This document shows positions 34,510 through 43,603 of a stretch of 64,000 nucleotides of DNA, in pieces. The number at the start of each line of letters is the position of its first letter. Within the stretch, counting starts at the first letter, position 1. The position numbers were made by a program, and so were the translations under genes. Source of the DNA: JBGPTF01 sp041490445 (GTDB taxonomy: Bacteria; Acidobacteriota; Terriglobia; Acidiferrales; UBA7541); NCBI GenBank assembly GCA_041490445.1, contig JBGPTF010000020.1:3790-67789 (forward strand). Reading direction: 5' to 3'. The notes beneath the pieces were generated by a model that was not told where the DNA came from, did no database searches, and worked only from the letters and a program-made list of their open reading frames with translations.

Positions 34510-34818
34510 ATGAGCGAGCCAAAACCGCCAGTAAACTACCTTCTAACCTGTTCCAAGCCGTCCCTCGAATCGTTTGAACTATCGCGCCTCAACCAAATCG
34601 CGAACTTTCGAAAAGAGCTGAAGGAGCTTGTGGAAGAGTGGGTCGAAGCCGAAGTGGAAGCCCGCTTGTCGCGCTGGATACTGGAACAGCGACGCGCCAA
34701 AGAACAGGGCCTCGTACTTGTCCCGGAAAGGAAGCCCGCTCCGATCGCGATTCGCCCCTCACGACGAAAATCCCAATTGCACGCTGCCACCGCCGTCGTC
34801 GAGAGTGCGAATGGCTGA
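34510..34818 (+). CDS. Small hypothetical helical protein, divergent to accessory cassette
   Basis: About 102 residues from ATG 34510. The central part is a long charged helix (FRKELKELVEEWVEAEVEAR) likely to form a coiled coil, followed by a Pro/Arg-rich tail. No known family. It shares the divergent control region with the four-gene series. Confidence 0.5.
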   Translation: MSEPKPPVNYLLTCSKPSLESFELSRLNQIANFRKELKELVEEWVEAEVEARLSRWILEQRRAKEQGLVLVPERKPAPIAIRPSRRKSQLHAATAVVESANG

Positions 34819-35054
34819 CCCTTCTTTTCGATGAAGCCCCATTTTCTTGCCGCTTTCACGCTTGCCCTGTTTCTCAGCATAGGTTGACGGCTCTCCGTCT
34901 CTTCGGACGCTTGCTCGACTCCCGCATCAGTCTGTCGCGCCTTTGGTTTCGGCCCGTTGCGCCCCTGATTCCGTAAGCCTGGGCAATGTTCATTCCCGCA
35001 CGATGCGAGGCATGACAGCGTGCTGAACAACTGCTGCCTTGCAACTGTGAATGT

Positions 35055-35513
35055 GTGCTGGGCGCCAATCGAGGTTACGAAGCGGGGCACTTCTTGTGCG
35101 CCGTCGAAGAAGACCTTTACATCATGCCGCACCTGCCCATCTCGTCCGGGCGCGCGACCAGCCGGAGTTCGCCGGGCAATGCGCGATGGCGCATGATCGT
35201 ACGAATGAACACGAGGCCCCACGCACTGAGCCAGTGGGAGCGCAGGAACATCGAGCCGATGTTCGACTGGATGAAGCAGGCCGGCGGCCTGAGCGAGGTG
35301 CGACACGCGAGCCACTGAGAGATCCAACAGTTCGCCTATCTCTGGGGGGCGGCCTGTGATCTGCTTCGCCTCGCGCACCTGGAGTGGCTCGCTGCCGTCG
35401 CGTGGGGGGCACGCGATGCGGATCGAGCCCGGCAGAAACTCCGAGGCATCAAACCGCTGTGCCGATCTGCTCCCTTGAACGCAATCACGAATCGTCGGCG
35501 TGATCCTGTCTGA
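35055..35513 (+). pseudogene. Decayed IS transposase C-terminus
   Basis: The frame reads GANRGYEAGHFLCAVEEDLY, PHLPISSGRATS, then IEPMFDWMKQAGGLSEVRH, a TGA stop at 35316-35318, and continues IQQFAYLWGAACDLLRLAHL to a second stop at 35511-35513. This is the DDE transposase pattern of IS5/IS1182-like elements (A-x-x-G-Y ... T/M-P-H ... I/V-E-x-x-F-x-W-x-K). The 5' end is missing and a stop interrupts the reading frame. Confidence 0.7.
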
Positions 35514-36316
35514 AAACAATCTCAAGATTCCTATCATCTTGTTAGGACTCGTCCCTTCACTTACGGGCATCAAAACCCTCATTGAGCAGGTTGCTGAAAA
35601 ACCCCTTTTGGCTTTGTGGGTCGCAGTTTTAGCCGCGACATAAACGGCTTCTTTTCCTTACCCCTTCAGGGGCTTCAGAGTCTGTGTGAGAATCATGCCG
35701 GTCGTCCCTCGGCGGCGAAATCCGCACTGGAAAAGCGGCCTTTGCGCCACGCCTCAAGGCGTGCCTGGCGAGTATGTCGAGTTATCACACGAACTCTTCA
35801 GCCCCCGAGGGATTTCCTACGGCACCTTTTTCCGCAACCGGTTAGGTTAGTTTTCCATCGACCCCGCCGCTACTACCGACGTTAGTTCGTTCGCTTAACC
35901 TCAGGGGTCTTCTCAACACTCCACAAGCCCCGAGACTCTCGGGGATTTCGCGACACGTCAGTCCCGTCGTTCCTGTGGTCGATGCCCTCCTGTTCGCCGA
36001 CCTATTCCCACACGCTTGTGCCGTCTCCGTCCAAATCCTTTCCGAGCGCCCCGGACAACATTCCAATTCGACAACATCGGTTCTCTTCCCCTGGGGCCGT
36101 TCATTGTCACTTGATCGGCCTCACCCGTTGGATCCTGAACCTCCAACAACGTAACTATCCCTTAGCAGATAAATGACTTGCGGGAGAGGGTGCTTAAGCA
36201 GAAGGCGGGAAACAGATTCCGTCGGGGGTGGTTCAAGGTCGGAAGCCAAGATCGCGAAAGTCTTGGGTGACGTGCCCCCGTTCTTAGTCCAGCCATAACG
36301 CAGCACTGGGGCACTG
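35514..36316. other. Degenerate region between IS remnants
   Basis: About 800 bases without a supportable gene. The sequence at 35590-35605 (GCAGGTTGCTGAAAAA) resembles common IS ends. The remaining frames are short and carry no family pattern. It is most likely accumulated insertion debris. Confidence 0.5.
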
Positions 36317-37141
36317 TGACCCGCCCCACGAAACTGTACCGAAGGAAAGCTGAGGATTTTGCCTTGCGTGGTCCGTCTGCGCCGATTTCTCGGCGATTCC
36401 GTGCCTAAGGTAGCTCAACTGAGCACCTCAAGCAACGAGTTCGCTTGTGGGGGGCTCTTCGGACTCGGAGTTAGCTCCGAGTCCGAAGCGGTGGATTTCG
36501 ACCAGGCCTCCGCGAACGCCGCGGGCGATTGGTCTCCGAGCGCACTGTGCGGTCGAGCCAGGTTGTAGTCCTCTCGCCAGGCTTCGAGCTTTTCTCTCGC
36601 ATCCTCGAGGGAGAAAAACAGATTCACGTTCAAGCATTCGTCCCGCAGCCTTCCGTTGAACGATTCTACGTACGCGTGGTTGGTTGGCTTACCGGGGCGG
36701 CTGAAATCTAGCGTCAGTCCGTGTTCGCAAGCCTAAAAATCCAGCACCTGCGCGGAAAATCCCGGTCAGTCGTCCCCGCGCATCGATTTCGCTGCACCGC
36801 GCTTGGCGACGGTCCGGCTGAGAACGTCCACAACTTGTTCTCCATGGATGCCCTGCTCCACCGGGATCGCCAGACTCTCGCGCGTGAAGTTATCGACAGA
36901 CGCAAACTCTCTCCCACGACCTTTCCGGCGTACAGCCTCTTTCAGCGACAAAATGTATACTCGCTGGCGCCTTCTTGCGAACCACCTCGACTACTGGCGT
37001 ACCCGTCTCGGCCTGCCGCAGTGCGAACGCGATCTGCTCCCCAACGTAGCGCCTCTTCTTCATCGGCAAGTCCCTCCTCGAAGGCACGTGAATCTGCAGA
37101 AACTTTCACTCTCTCCGTGGATCCATTTCAGGGGGAGGACG
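36317..37141 (-). mobile_element. Internally deleted IS3-family element
   Basis: Imperfect terminal inverted repeats are visible: TGACCCGCCCCACGAAACTG at 36317 and, on the other strand from about 37141, cGTCCTCCCCCTGAAATGG. Inside, OrfA begins at 37063 (MKKRRYVGEQIAFALRQAET) and stops matching after about 30 residues. OrfB resumes near VDNFTRESLAIPVEQGIHG and ends RPHSALGDQSPAAFAEAW. A typical element is about 1.2-1.3 kb, so roughly 400 bases are missing, including the OrfA/OrfB junction. It is not autonomous. Confidence 0.75.
36415..37063 (-). pseudogene. Broken IS3-family transposase (OrfA/OrfB remnants)
   Basis: OrfA start, the OrfB catalytic core (VDNFTRE) and the C-terminal segment (LEAWREDYNLARPHSALGDQ) lie in different frames with stops between them. 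The second catalytic region reads SMRGDDRDF in place of the usual D-N-G-P-E-F. The gene cannot give an active transposase. Confidence 0.75.
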
Positions 37142-37262
37142 CCAAGGAAGCGCGGACACAACTTTCCGGTTGATGCCCAGCGTGCGCCCGGGAAGGGTCT
37201 ACGAGGTATGCTATTCTGGAGACAATGGTTTTGGAGTTCTCGAAAGTAAGGAGATTGGCGAG

Positions 37263-38696
37263 ATGAAATGGCGCACGGAAAAGGATTCGCTGGGAGAAAG
37301 GCAAGTACCTGCAGACTGTTACTACGGAATCCAGACGCAGCGCGCAATTGAAAACTATCCGATCAGCGGCTACCGTTCACATCCAAAACTAATTCGCGCG
37401 ATGGGCTATATCAAAAAGGCGGCGGCGCAGGCAAATCGCGAGCTGCATCTGATCGACGCGAAAAAAGCGGCAGCCATCATTCAATCCGCCGACGAAGTTC
37501 TTCAGGGAAAGTTTGACGATCAATTTGTTGTGGATGTGTATCAGGCCGGAGCGGGCGTTTCCTTCCACATGAATGCGAACGAAGTGATCGCGAACCGCGC
37601 GATCGAACTTCTTGGCGGAAAGCGCGGCGATTATTCCGTATGCCACCCAAACGATCACGTCAACTTCGGCCAGTCCACGAATGATGTATTCCCAACAGCG
37701 ATGCGCCTGGCATCGTTGCTGGCCTTCGATGATTTGCTCGAATCACTCGCCGGACTCGAGCGGGCGTTTGCACGCAAGGCGAAAACATTCGACCGCATTT
37801 TGAAATCGGGCCGCACGCACATGATGGATGCAGTGCCCGTCCGGTTGGGGCAGGAATTTGCCGCGTACGAGACGGCGATGGCACGGTCGGCGACATTGAT
37901 ACGGCAAGCACAGGATTTTCTCCGGGAAGTGGGGCTTGGCGGATCGGCCGTCGGCACGGGCGTGAACACCCACCCGCGTTATCAAGAACTGGCCGTGCAG
38001 AATCTAAGCAAGCTAACCGGACAGAAGCTGATCGCTACGAACGATCTCCGCTACACCATGCAATCTAACCTCGCGATGTCAGCAGCGTCCGCCTCGCTAC
38101 GGAATCTTGCGCTGGAGCTGATTCGAATCACCAACGACCTGCGATTGATGGCCAGCGGCCCGAACACCGGATTGGCGGAAATTCAGCTGCCGGCCTTGCA
38201 ACCGGGGTCTTCGATTATGCCCGGCAAGATCAATCCCGTGATGGCGGAGCTAACGGCAATGGTGAGTTTTCAAGCGGTGGGAGCGGACATCGCCACGGCG
38301 CTCGCCGTCCAAGCAGGTCAGCTCGAGCTGAACGTGATGATGCCCGCCATGGCCTGGAATGTACTCCACACAGCGGAGATCTTGAAGAACACGATGCGTG
38401 TGCTGGCCGAGAAATGTGTGGATGGCATTACAGCCAACGAAGCGCGCTGCCAGTATTACGCCAATGCAACGCTTTCGATCGCTGCCGCGCTGAATCCGTA
38501 CATCGGATACGCGGCGGCTACAGAGATTGCCAAGGAAAGCGTGAAGACCGGCCGGACAGTCTCCGAGATCGCCCTCGAACGCAAGTTGCTCGACGAGAAA
38601 TTACTGCGCGAGATCCTCGATCCCTATCGAATGACGGAACCGGCTCCTCCCCTCGCAGCCTCACGCAAGAAGGCCAAGTCAAACACCGCCAAGTAG
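37263..38696 (+). CDS. aspA: Aspartate ammonia-lyase
   Basis: The protein has 477 residues from ATG 37263, about ten bases after AAGGAG. Fumarase/aspartase landmarks: HPNDHVN (128-134), QSTND (137-141), GRTHMMDAVP (183-192) and the signature GSSIMPGKIN (315-324). HPNDHVN with QSTND and the start TEKDSLGERQVPADCYYGIQ favour aspartase over class II fumarase (which has D-D-V-N and Q-S-S-N-D). It deaminates L-aspartate to fumarate. The frame extends upstream to 37170 without support. Confidence 0.85.
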   Translation: MKWRTEKDSLGERQVPADCYYGIQTQRAIENYPISGYRSHPKLIRAMGYIKKAAAQANRELHLIDAKKAAAIIQSADEVLQGKFDDQFVVDVYQAGAGVSFHMNANEVIANRAIELLGGKRGDYSVCHPNDHVNFGQSTNDVFPTAMRLASLLAFDDLLESLAGLERAFARKAKTFDRILKSGRTHMMDAVPVRLGQEFAAYETAMARSATLIRQAQDFLREVGLGGSAVGTGVNTHPRYQELAVQNLSKLTGQKLIATNDLRYTMQSNLAMSAASASLRNLALELIRITNDLRLMASGPNTGLAEIQLPALQPGSSIMPGKINPVMAELTAMVSFQAVGADIATALAVQAGQLELNVMMPAMAWNVLHTAEILKNTMRVLAEKCVDGITANEARCQYYANATLSIAAALNPYIGYAAATEIAKESVKTGRTVSEIALERKLLDEKLLREILDPYRMTEPAPPLAASRKKAKSNTAK

Positions 38697-38969
38697 GGCG
38701 GTGCTCACATTTGCTGTTCCTTCTCCACACGAATGGAGCAACGGTGCATGGCATTCCATCCGGACCCTCAATCTCCACTTCGAGGAACGGCCCTCCGTGC
38801 CAACATCCTTGTGACCGTTTTAGGAGCTTCAAAGAAATCGGGATTTGCGTTTTGGTCCCCATCCTCAACGAATCCCAGTTCAAAAAACTCCTCGCCGCAG
38901 GCTGAAGTGACGCAGGCACGCTTGTCTGTCACTGAATCGTGCAGATACGGGAAGGCAACATAGGAGCGG

Positions 38970-40508
38970 CTACTTTGATTGGAGTGTGTGCTTCAGAAAA
39001 TCCAGCATCTTGATCCAGGAATCCGCTTGGGCGTGGGCATCCGCTTCGGGTGTCCCGCCGTCCTGCACCGGATCGGTGTTGTCGCTTGTGGTCGGCCGCC
39101 AGCCCGTGCCAACGAATGCGTGACCAGCGCCGGGATAGAGCAGAATCTGGTAGGCATGCGGATATCTTGCGCGTTTCAAACGTGCAGCGGCACGCTCGAC
39201 GCTTGCTCCCGAATCCCAAAACTCATCATCGCCGCCGCCCATCAGAAGCAAGGCTGCGTGACTGCGTTCAATTGGAATGGTCGCCGCCTCAAGCGCTTCC
39301 GGCGAAGCCGCCTCCAAATTCGCCTTGGCGATGCGCGCGAGATAAACGTTCGCGCCGGATTGGCGTGCCTTCAGAATCTCTTCACGCGCGCCCGTGGATG
39401 GGATGAACGGAAGGTCGCGCCCGCCGCGGCTCCATGACGAGGCCGCCGGTCCGCTGGCGTATCGAATGCCCTGCCAGACGACGTCGGACGGAGAGTAAGC
39501 TACGGCCGCCTTGATCCAGTCATAGGTCGAGGCTAAGACCAAAGTGAATTCAGCTCCTTTGGAGTAGCCAACGACGCCGAGGCGATTGACGTTTGCCTCA
39601 GGACGGGCCTTGAGCCAACTGCGGACGTTTTCAAGTGACTCGACCGGGATGTGCTCCAATGCGGTGGGCACACCGGCGGCTCGACTTCTGGGCGGACTGA
39701 AGTAATTCAATCCAAACACGGTGAAGCCGCGCGAGGCGAGCTTGGGACCAATCCAGTCGGCGAGATCCAAGCCGCCCTCACTGCCACCCAGGGCCACCAC
39801 GACAGGCCTGTTTTTGGTATTTTTCTCATAGTAGAAGGCGCCGACGAGTCCAGCGGAACGCACATCTTCCCGCACCACTCCAGGATCATGCGAACTGAGC
39901 GTCAGGATCTTGCGATCCTCCACCTTGCCGCTCACCTGCAACGTAAGGATTTCCTCACCAGGGTTGATCGAAGCGGGGTCTCCCAGGGGCAGCGCCGCGA
40001 TGGCCGCCTGGCCCGTGGGATCGTTCGCGAGAAGCTTCTGCGACCAGAACAGGCCGCGCGGGTCCGCGCTGTGGTAATAACCGCTCGTCGGTGCTGCGGT
40101 GGCGAGATTTACAGTCCCGTTCGCTTCCGCCATGAAGGTGGCTTCGCTGTGGTACAGCTGTTGCTTGCCGCTATCGTCGAGCCCGACCGATTGCACATGT
40201 ACCGTGGCGAGTATTCCGGGGCGCAGACCCGCAATTATTATCGAGACCGGGTCGCCTTCCAGGACACGCTCGGGGTGGACTTCGAGGCGTGCGAGCTTGC
40301 TTGCCGCCGCGGTCTGGGCGGTCGCGATCTCGGTCGTGGCGATCAGACCGTTCACGTCTGGACAAGGAGCGAGGTAGAGAATCGTGAGCGCGACGAAAAT
40401 CCCGGCGCAGTCGAGCGATTTGCGAGTTGACAATGGGTACGAGAGGGTTGCCTTCGGCATGCGTGATTTCATCTGGGATTTGCGATGTTGGACCTCTCCC
40501 TCACACAT
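38970..40508 (-). CDS. Secreted BAAT/acyl-CoA-thioesterase-like alpha/beta hydrolase
   Basis: About 512 residues from ATG 40508 (AGGAG nine bases before). After a hydrophobic segment (GIFVALTILYLAPC), a BAAT-type N-domain is visible (LEVHPERVLEGDPVSIIIAG ... YYHSADPRGLFWSQ). The hydrolase domain follows, with nucleophile elbow GYSKGAEF, an acid region LLLMGGGDDEFWDSG and a histidine in GAGHAF. The family cleaves or transfers acyl thioesters; export to the periplasm is unusual. Substrate unknown. Confidence 0.78.
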   Translation of the reverse strand: MCEGEVQHRKSQMKSRMPKATLSYPLSTRKSLDCAGIFVALTILYLAPCPDVNGLIATTEIATAQTAAASKLARLEVHPERVLEGDPVSIIIAGLRPGILATVHVQSVGLDDSGKQQLYHSEATFMAEANGTVNLATAAPTSGYYHSADPRGLFWSQKLLANDPTGQAAIAALPLGDPASINPGEEILTLQVSGKVEDRKILTLSSHDPGVVREDVRSAGLVGAFYYEKNTKNRPVVVALGGSEGGLDLADWIGPKLASRGFTVFGLNYFSPPRSRAAGVPTALEHIPVESLENVRSWLKARPEANVNRLGVVGYSKGAEFTLVLASTYDWIKAAVAYSPSDVVWQGIRYASGPAASSWSRGGRDLPFIPSTGAREEILKARQSGANVYLARIAKANLEAASPEALEAATIPIERSHAALLLMGGGDDEFWDSGASVERAAARLKRARYPHAYQILLYPGAGHAFVGTGWRPTTSDNTDPVQDGGTPEADAHAQADSWIKMLDFLKHTLQSK

Positions 40509-40745
40509 CGTATGTTTCTCCTGGCCTAGACGCAACGAATTTGTCGCCAGAGCAGGCCGCATCGAGATCAGCAGATTCCGACGACTTTTCTTGCCCGTCT
40601 GAAATGCCCCAGGTGTTGCCGCGTAACCGATTTCTCAGACACTGCTCCGACCCTCTTCCCTCAGCCCTAGATTTTGCAACCGCAATCGGATGGCTACCCG
40701 CTCGGCCCTCTAAGAATAATTCCAACGAGTTTGCGGGGCCCTAGG

Positions 40746-41222
40746 CTAGATTTGGCCGGGGGGCTTGCGCGGAGGCCACGGCTCGAGAAGCTGTTCTTTG
40801 CGGTAAATCAGGGCGTTGATGTCGAAGGGGGCCAACTCGAAACCGTGGCCGTGCGTGATCGCGTCCGTGGGGCAGGCTTCGACGCAGTAGCCGCAGAAAA
40901 TGCAGCGTGAATAATCAATGTTGTAGACTTTCGCGTAACGCTCGCCAGCCGACATTCGCTCCGCGTCGGTATTGTCCGCGGCTTCGATATAAATGCAGTT
41001 GGCCGGACAAGCGGCGGAGCAGAGAAAACAGCCGACACATTTTTCGAGGCCGTCTTCGTCGCGCTGCAGAACGTGGATGCCGCGATAGCGCGCTTCAAAA
41101 TGGACCGGCTCAACGGGATAGTTTTCGGTGATCGGTTTGCGAAACATGTTCCGCAGGGTAACGCTGAAACCCCGCGCGAGCGTGCTGAAGGTTTGCGCGA
41201 CTTCTTTGACGGCGTTCGCCAT
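40746..41222 (-). CDS. nuoI: NADH-quinone oxidoreductase subunit I
   Basis: The protein has 158 residues with two complete 4Fe-4S motifs (CVGCFLCSAACP and CIFCGYCVEACP). The NuoI start region (FRKPITENYPVEPVHFEARY RG) is present. The subunit carries clusters N6a and N6b in the peripheral arm of complex I. No other nuo gene lies in the window, so it is separated from the rest of the operon. It is followed upstream by the YpdA-type gene. Confidence 0.9.
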   Translation of the reverse strand: MANAVKEVAQTFSTLARGFSVTLRNMFRKPITENYPVEPVHFEARYRGIHVLQRDEDGLEKCVGCFLCSAACPANCIYIEAADNTDAERMSAGERYAKVYNIDYSRCIFCGYCVEACPTDAITHGHGFELAPFDINALIYRKEQLLEPWPPRKPPGQI

Positions 41223-41292
41223 GCGGACTTAATTTAACAGACTGCCGGGGCAGCCGCAAATTCGTAGAGCAATTGTTTCTCCGCTCACCGGC

Positions 41293-42312
41293 TTATTCAC
41301 CCGGCGGCGAAAGAGGCGCCGGCTCGGACGGGCCCGCTTGTCCGGTAATGCCGGCAATAATCTGCTTGCCATGGAAGCGGCCATTTTCAATAAAGATCTC
41401 ACCGGTGAGCTTTCCGCCAATGAGAACGCCTGCAAGGCAAATCCCCGGAACATTGCTTTCGAGCGTGCACGGATCGCAAGCGGGTTTCCGCGTGCTGGGA
41501 TCAAGCCTGATTCCCTGCCGCTCGAGGAATTCGAAATCCGGATGATATCCGGTCATGGCAAAGACTTGTCTTGCGGCGATCGGCCGCTCGCCGTTTTCAC
41601 CACGCACCCAAAGTTCTCCGGGCGTGATGCGCGTGACCTGCGTGTTAAACAGCGCCCGGATTTCCCCGGCTTTGATGCGATTCTCGATGTCGGGACGAAC
41701 CCAATACTTGAGCGTCTTGCCGAGCTCCGGTCCGCGGTGAATCAAGGTGACACGCGCGCCCGCGCGAAACAGATCGAGCGCGGCCTCGGCGGCCGAATTC
41801 TTTGCCCCAATGACGGCCACGTCCGTCATCCACCAGGGGTGCGCCTCGGCAAAATAGTGGGAGACGTGAGGCAAATCCTCCCCGGGCACGCCGAGACGGT
41901 TTGCGAGATCGTAATATCCGGTGGCCAGAATCACTTTCTTCGCGAGATAGCGATTGGAAACGCCGTTCTCCGTGCGCGTGGGAATAACAAAGGAGCCATC
42001 ATGGCCTTCGATTCCCGCAACCTGTTCATAGAGGCGCAGTTCAAGACCATAGTGCTCGGCTGCCTTGCGGTAATACTTCAACGCTTCCTGGCGGGTCGGC
42101 TTCGCGGCCGCGACCGTCATCGGCAGATCGCCAATTTCCATTCTTTCGGCGGTCGTGAAGAACACCATGTTGGTGGGGTAGTGATATAGCGAATTGCAGA
42201 GACAGCCCTTGTCCACGACGAGCGGCCGCAGCCCCTCGCGCCTGGCTTCGATCGCGCAGGCCAACCCGGTCGGGCCCGCACCAATGCAGATGAGATCGTA
42301 CGCAGAGTTCAT
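41293..42312 (-). CDS. ypdA: YpdA-type FAD/NAD(P)-dependent disulfide reductase
   Basis: The protein has 339 residues from ATG 42312. FAD site IGAGPTGLACAIEA at the front, NAD(P) site VIGAKNSAAEAALDLFRAGA in the middle, and the family marker region (KGCLCNSLYHYPTNMVFFTT). There is no thioredoxin-reductase CxxC. In Bacillota, YpdA/Bdr reduces bacillithiol disulfide; whether this organism makes bacillithiol is unknown. It lies 70 bases upstream of nuoI. Confidence 0.82.
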   Translation of the reverse strand: MNSAYDLICIGAGPTGLACAIEARREGLRPLVVDKGCLCNSLYHYPTNMVFFTTAERMEIGDLPMTVAAAKPTRQEALKYYRKAAEHYGLELRLYEQVAGIEGHDGSFVIPTRTENGVSNRYLAKKVILATGYYDLANRLGVPGEDLPHVSHYFAEAHPWWMTDVAVIGAKNSAAEAALDLFRAGARVTLIHRGPELGKTLKYWVRPDIENRIKAGEIRALFNTQVTRITPGELWVRGENGERPIAARQVFAMTGYHPDFEFLERQGIRLDPSTRKPACDPCTLESNVPGICLAGVLIGGKLTGEIFIENGRFHGKQIIAGITGQAGPSEPAPLSPPGE

Positions 42313-42382
42313 GTCTCTAGTGTGCCTTGCAGTGGGGCGCAAATTCAACCGCGAGCGGTTGCGGACGCTGGCCCATTTCGGT

Positions 42383-42757
42383 CTACGTCGTAGATAACAG
42401 AGACTCGGCCAATTCCATTTCAAACTGCCGGAGTTCTGCACTGCGCTCGGATGTGGCTTCCAGCTTTTCCTTCTTCCAGACGAACCATTCCTTACCGCCC
42501 TGCTTGACCCGCACGGTGAAGTTTCCGCCGATGAGATAACAAGGTTCGCCGTAAATCTTCATGCCGCCGCCCGGTACCGGAGCAAGCAGCGCGCCGCAGG
42601 TTCCCTTGCGTGCACCGATATAGTTTGCGTACATGGGAAAGGCGACGATTTCGAAGCCACGCTGGCGCAGGCGTTTGAGTACGGCGACCTGGGAATCCGA
42701 GAGTTCTTCCGTCACGGAATCATCTCGCCCCAGAGCCAAGTCTGAGGACACATGCAA
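42383..42757 (-). CDS. Hypothetical protein between ypdA and parB
   Basis: Up to 124 residues; the start is unclear (TTG at 42757, GTG at 42751 or GTG at 42715). The middle segment (FEIVAFPMYANYIGARKGTC GALLAPVP) and YGEPCYLIGGNFTVRVKQGG look folded and conserved. No family recognised. No membrane segment. Confidence 0.55.
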   Translation of the reverse strand: MHVSSDLALGRDDSVTEELSDSQVAVLKRLRQRGFEIVAFPMYANYIGARKGTCGALLAPVPGGGMKIYGEPCYLIGGNFTVRVKQGGKEWFVWKKEKLEATSERSAELRQFEMELAESLLSTT

Positions 42758-42787
42758 GGCCGAGCGGTCTTCGGCGCGATGCTCCTT

Positions 42788-43603
42788 CTAGGCGGCGGAA
42801 GACGAGAACGATCCCGATTCCAGTTCGCGCAGGATGGCGCGGAGAGCGGAGACCAACTCCTCACGGGAGACGTGGCTCTTGCGGAACTGGATGCGCATAC
42901 GGAAGGTCTCATCCGCCGGGCGGAAATCAAACAGGAACGGTTGCGGCCGCGGATCGGCGGCACTTTCCTGCTTGCGGGCGCGCCGCGCTTCGTCGCGGGT
43001 CAAATTGCCCTGCGCAATGCGCTGGACCATTTCCCGCATCTTCTTTTCGTTCGGCTGGCGAGCCACCTGCAGCAGGAGTGACTTGGTCAGAATCCCTTTT
43101 TCGTAACAGGCCTTACGAATGCCGTCGGGAATCATGCGCAGGGAGAGCGTTTCGGTAACCGACGAACGGGCGCGGCCAATCTTCTTCGAGATATCGTCAT
43201 GAGTGTACTCGAACTGCTCGGCCAGACGGTGCAAGCCATCCGCCTCTTCAAAGGGCGTGAGGTCCTTGCGCTGCAGGTTTTCGATCAGCGCCAGTTCGAG
43301 GGTTTCGGCATCGTCAGCGATTTTCTCAATGCAGGGAAGCTCGCGCAGTCCCGCCGCGCGCGACGCGTGATAGCGCCGCTCCCCGGAAATAATGTAATAG
43401 GTGTCGTCACGCGGAACGTAGCGGACGAGCAGGGGCTCGAGGACGCCCTTTTGCCGGATCGATTCGGTCAACTCGCGAAGATCGCCGAGGGCTTTGCGAG
43501 GCTGATCGGGGTTCGGGCGCACCTTTTCGACGGGGATCATCCGGCCGACCGACGCGCCGCTGTAACTCGCCAGGGTTTCGACGTAATGCGCGTCATGCCG
43601 CAT
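42788..43603 (-). CDS. parB: ParB-family chromosome partitioning protein
   Basis: About 271 residues from ATG 43603, overlapping the end of parA by 11 bases. It shows the box I region PVEKVRPNPDQPRKAL, the CTP-binding GERRYHASRAAG, ENLQRKDLTPFEEADG and a helix-turn-helix (HDDISKKIGRARSSVTETLS). It should bind parS and form a CTP-dependent clamp. No parS-like sequence was spotted nearby. Confidence 0.85.
   Translation of the reverse strand: MRHDAHYVETLASYSGASVGRMIPVEKVRPNPDQPRKALGDLRELTESIRQKGVLEPLLVRYVPRDDTYYIISGERRYHASRAAGLRELPCIEKIADDAETLELALIENLQRKDLTPFEEADGLHRLAEQFEYTHDDISKKIGRARSSVTETLSLRMIPDGIRKACYEKGILTKSLLLQVARQPNEKKMREMVQRIAQGNLTRDEARRARKQESAADPRPQPFLFDFRPADETFRMRIQFRKSHVSREELVSALRAILRELESGSFSSSAA

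Noticed and set aside
34536..35582. Minus-strand open frame of 348 codons
   Set aside because: Antisense to the small coiled-coil gene and to the transposase remnant; no domain pattern of its own.
37263..38696. Class II fumarase as the identity of the lyase
   Set aside because: The motifs HPNDHVN and QSTND and the start region follow aspartase rather than fumarase (D-D-V-N, Q-S-S-N-D). Enzyme assay would be decisive.
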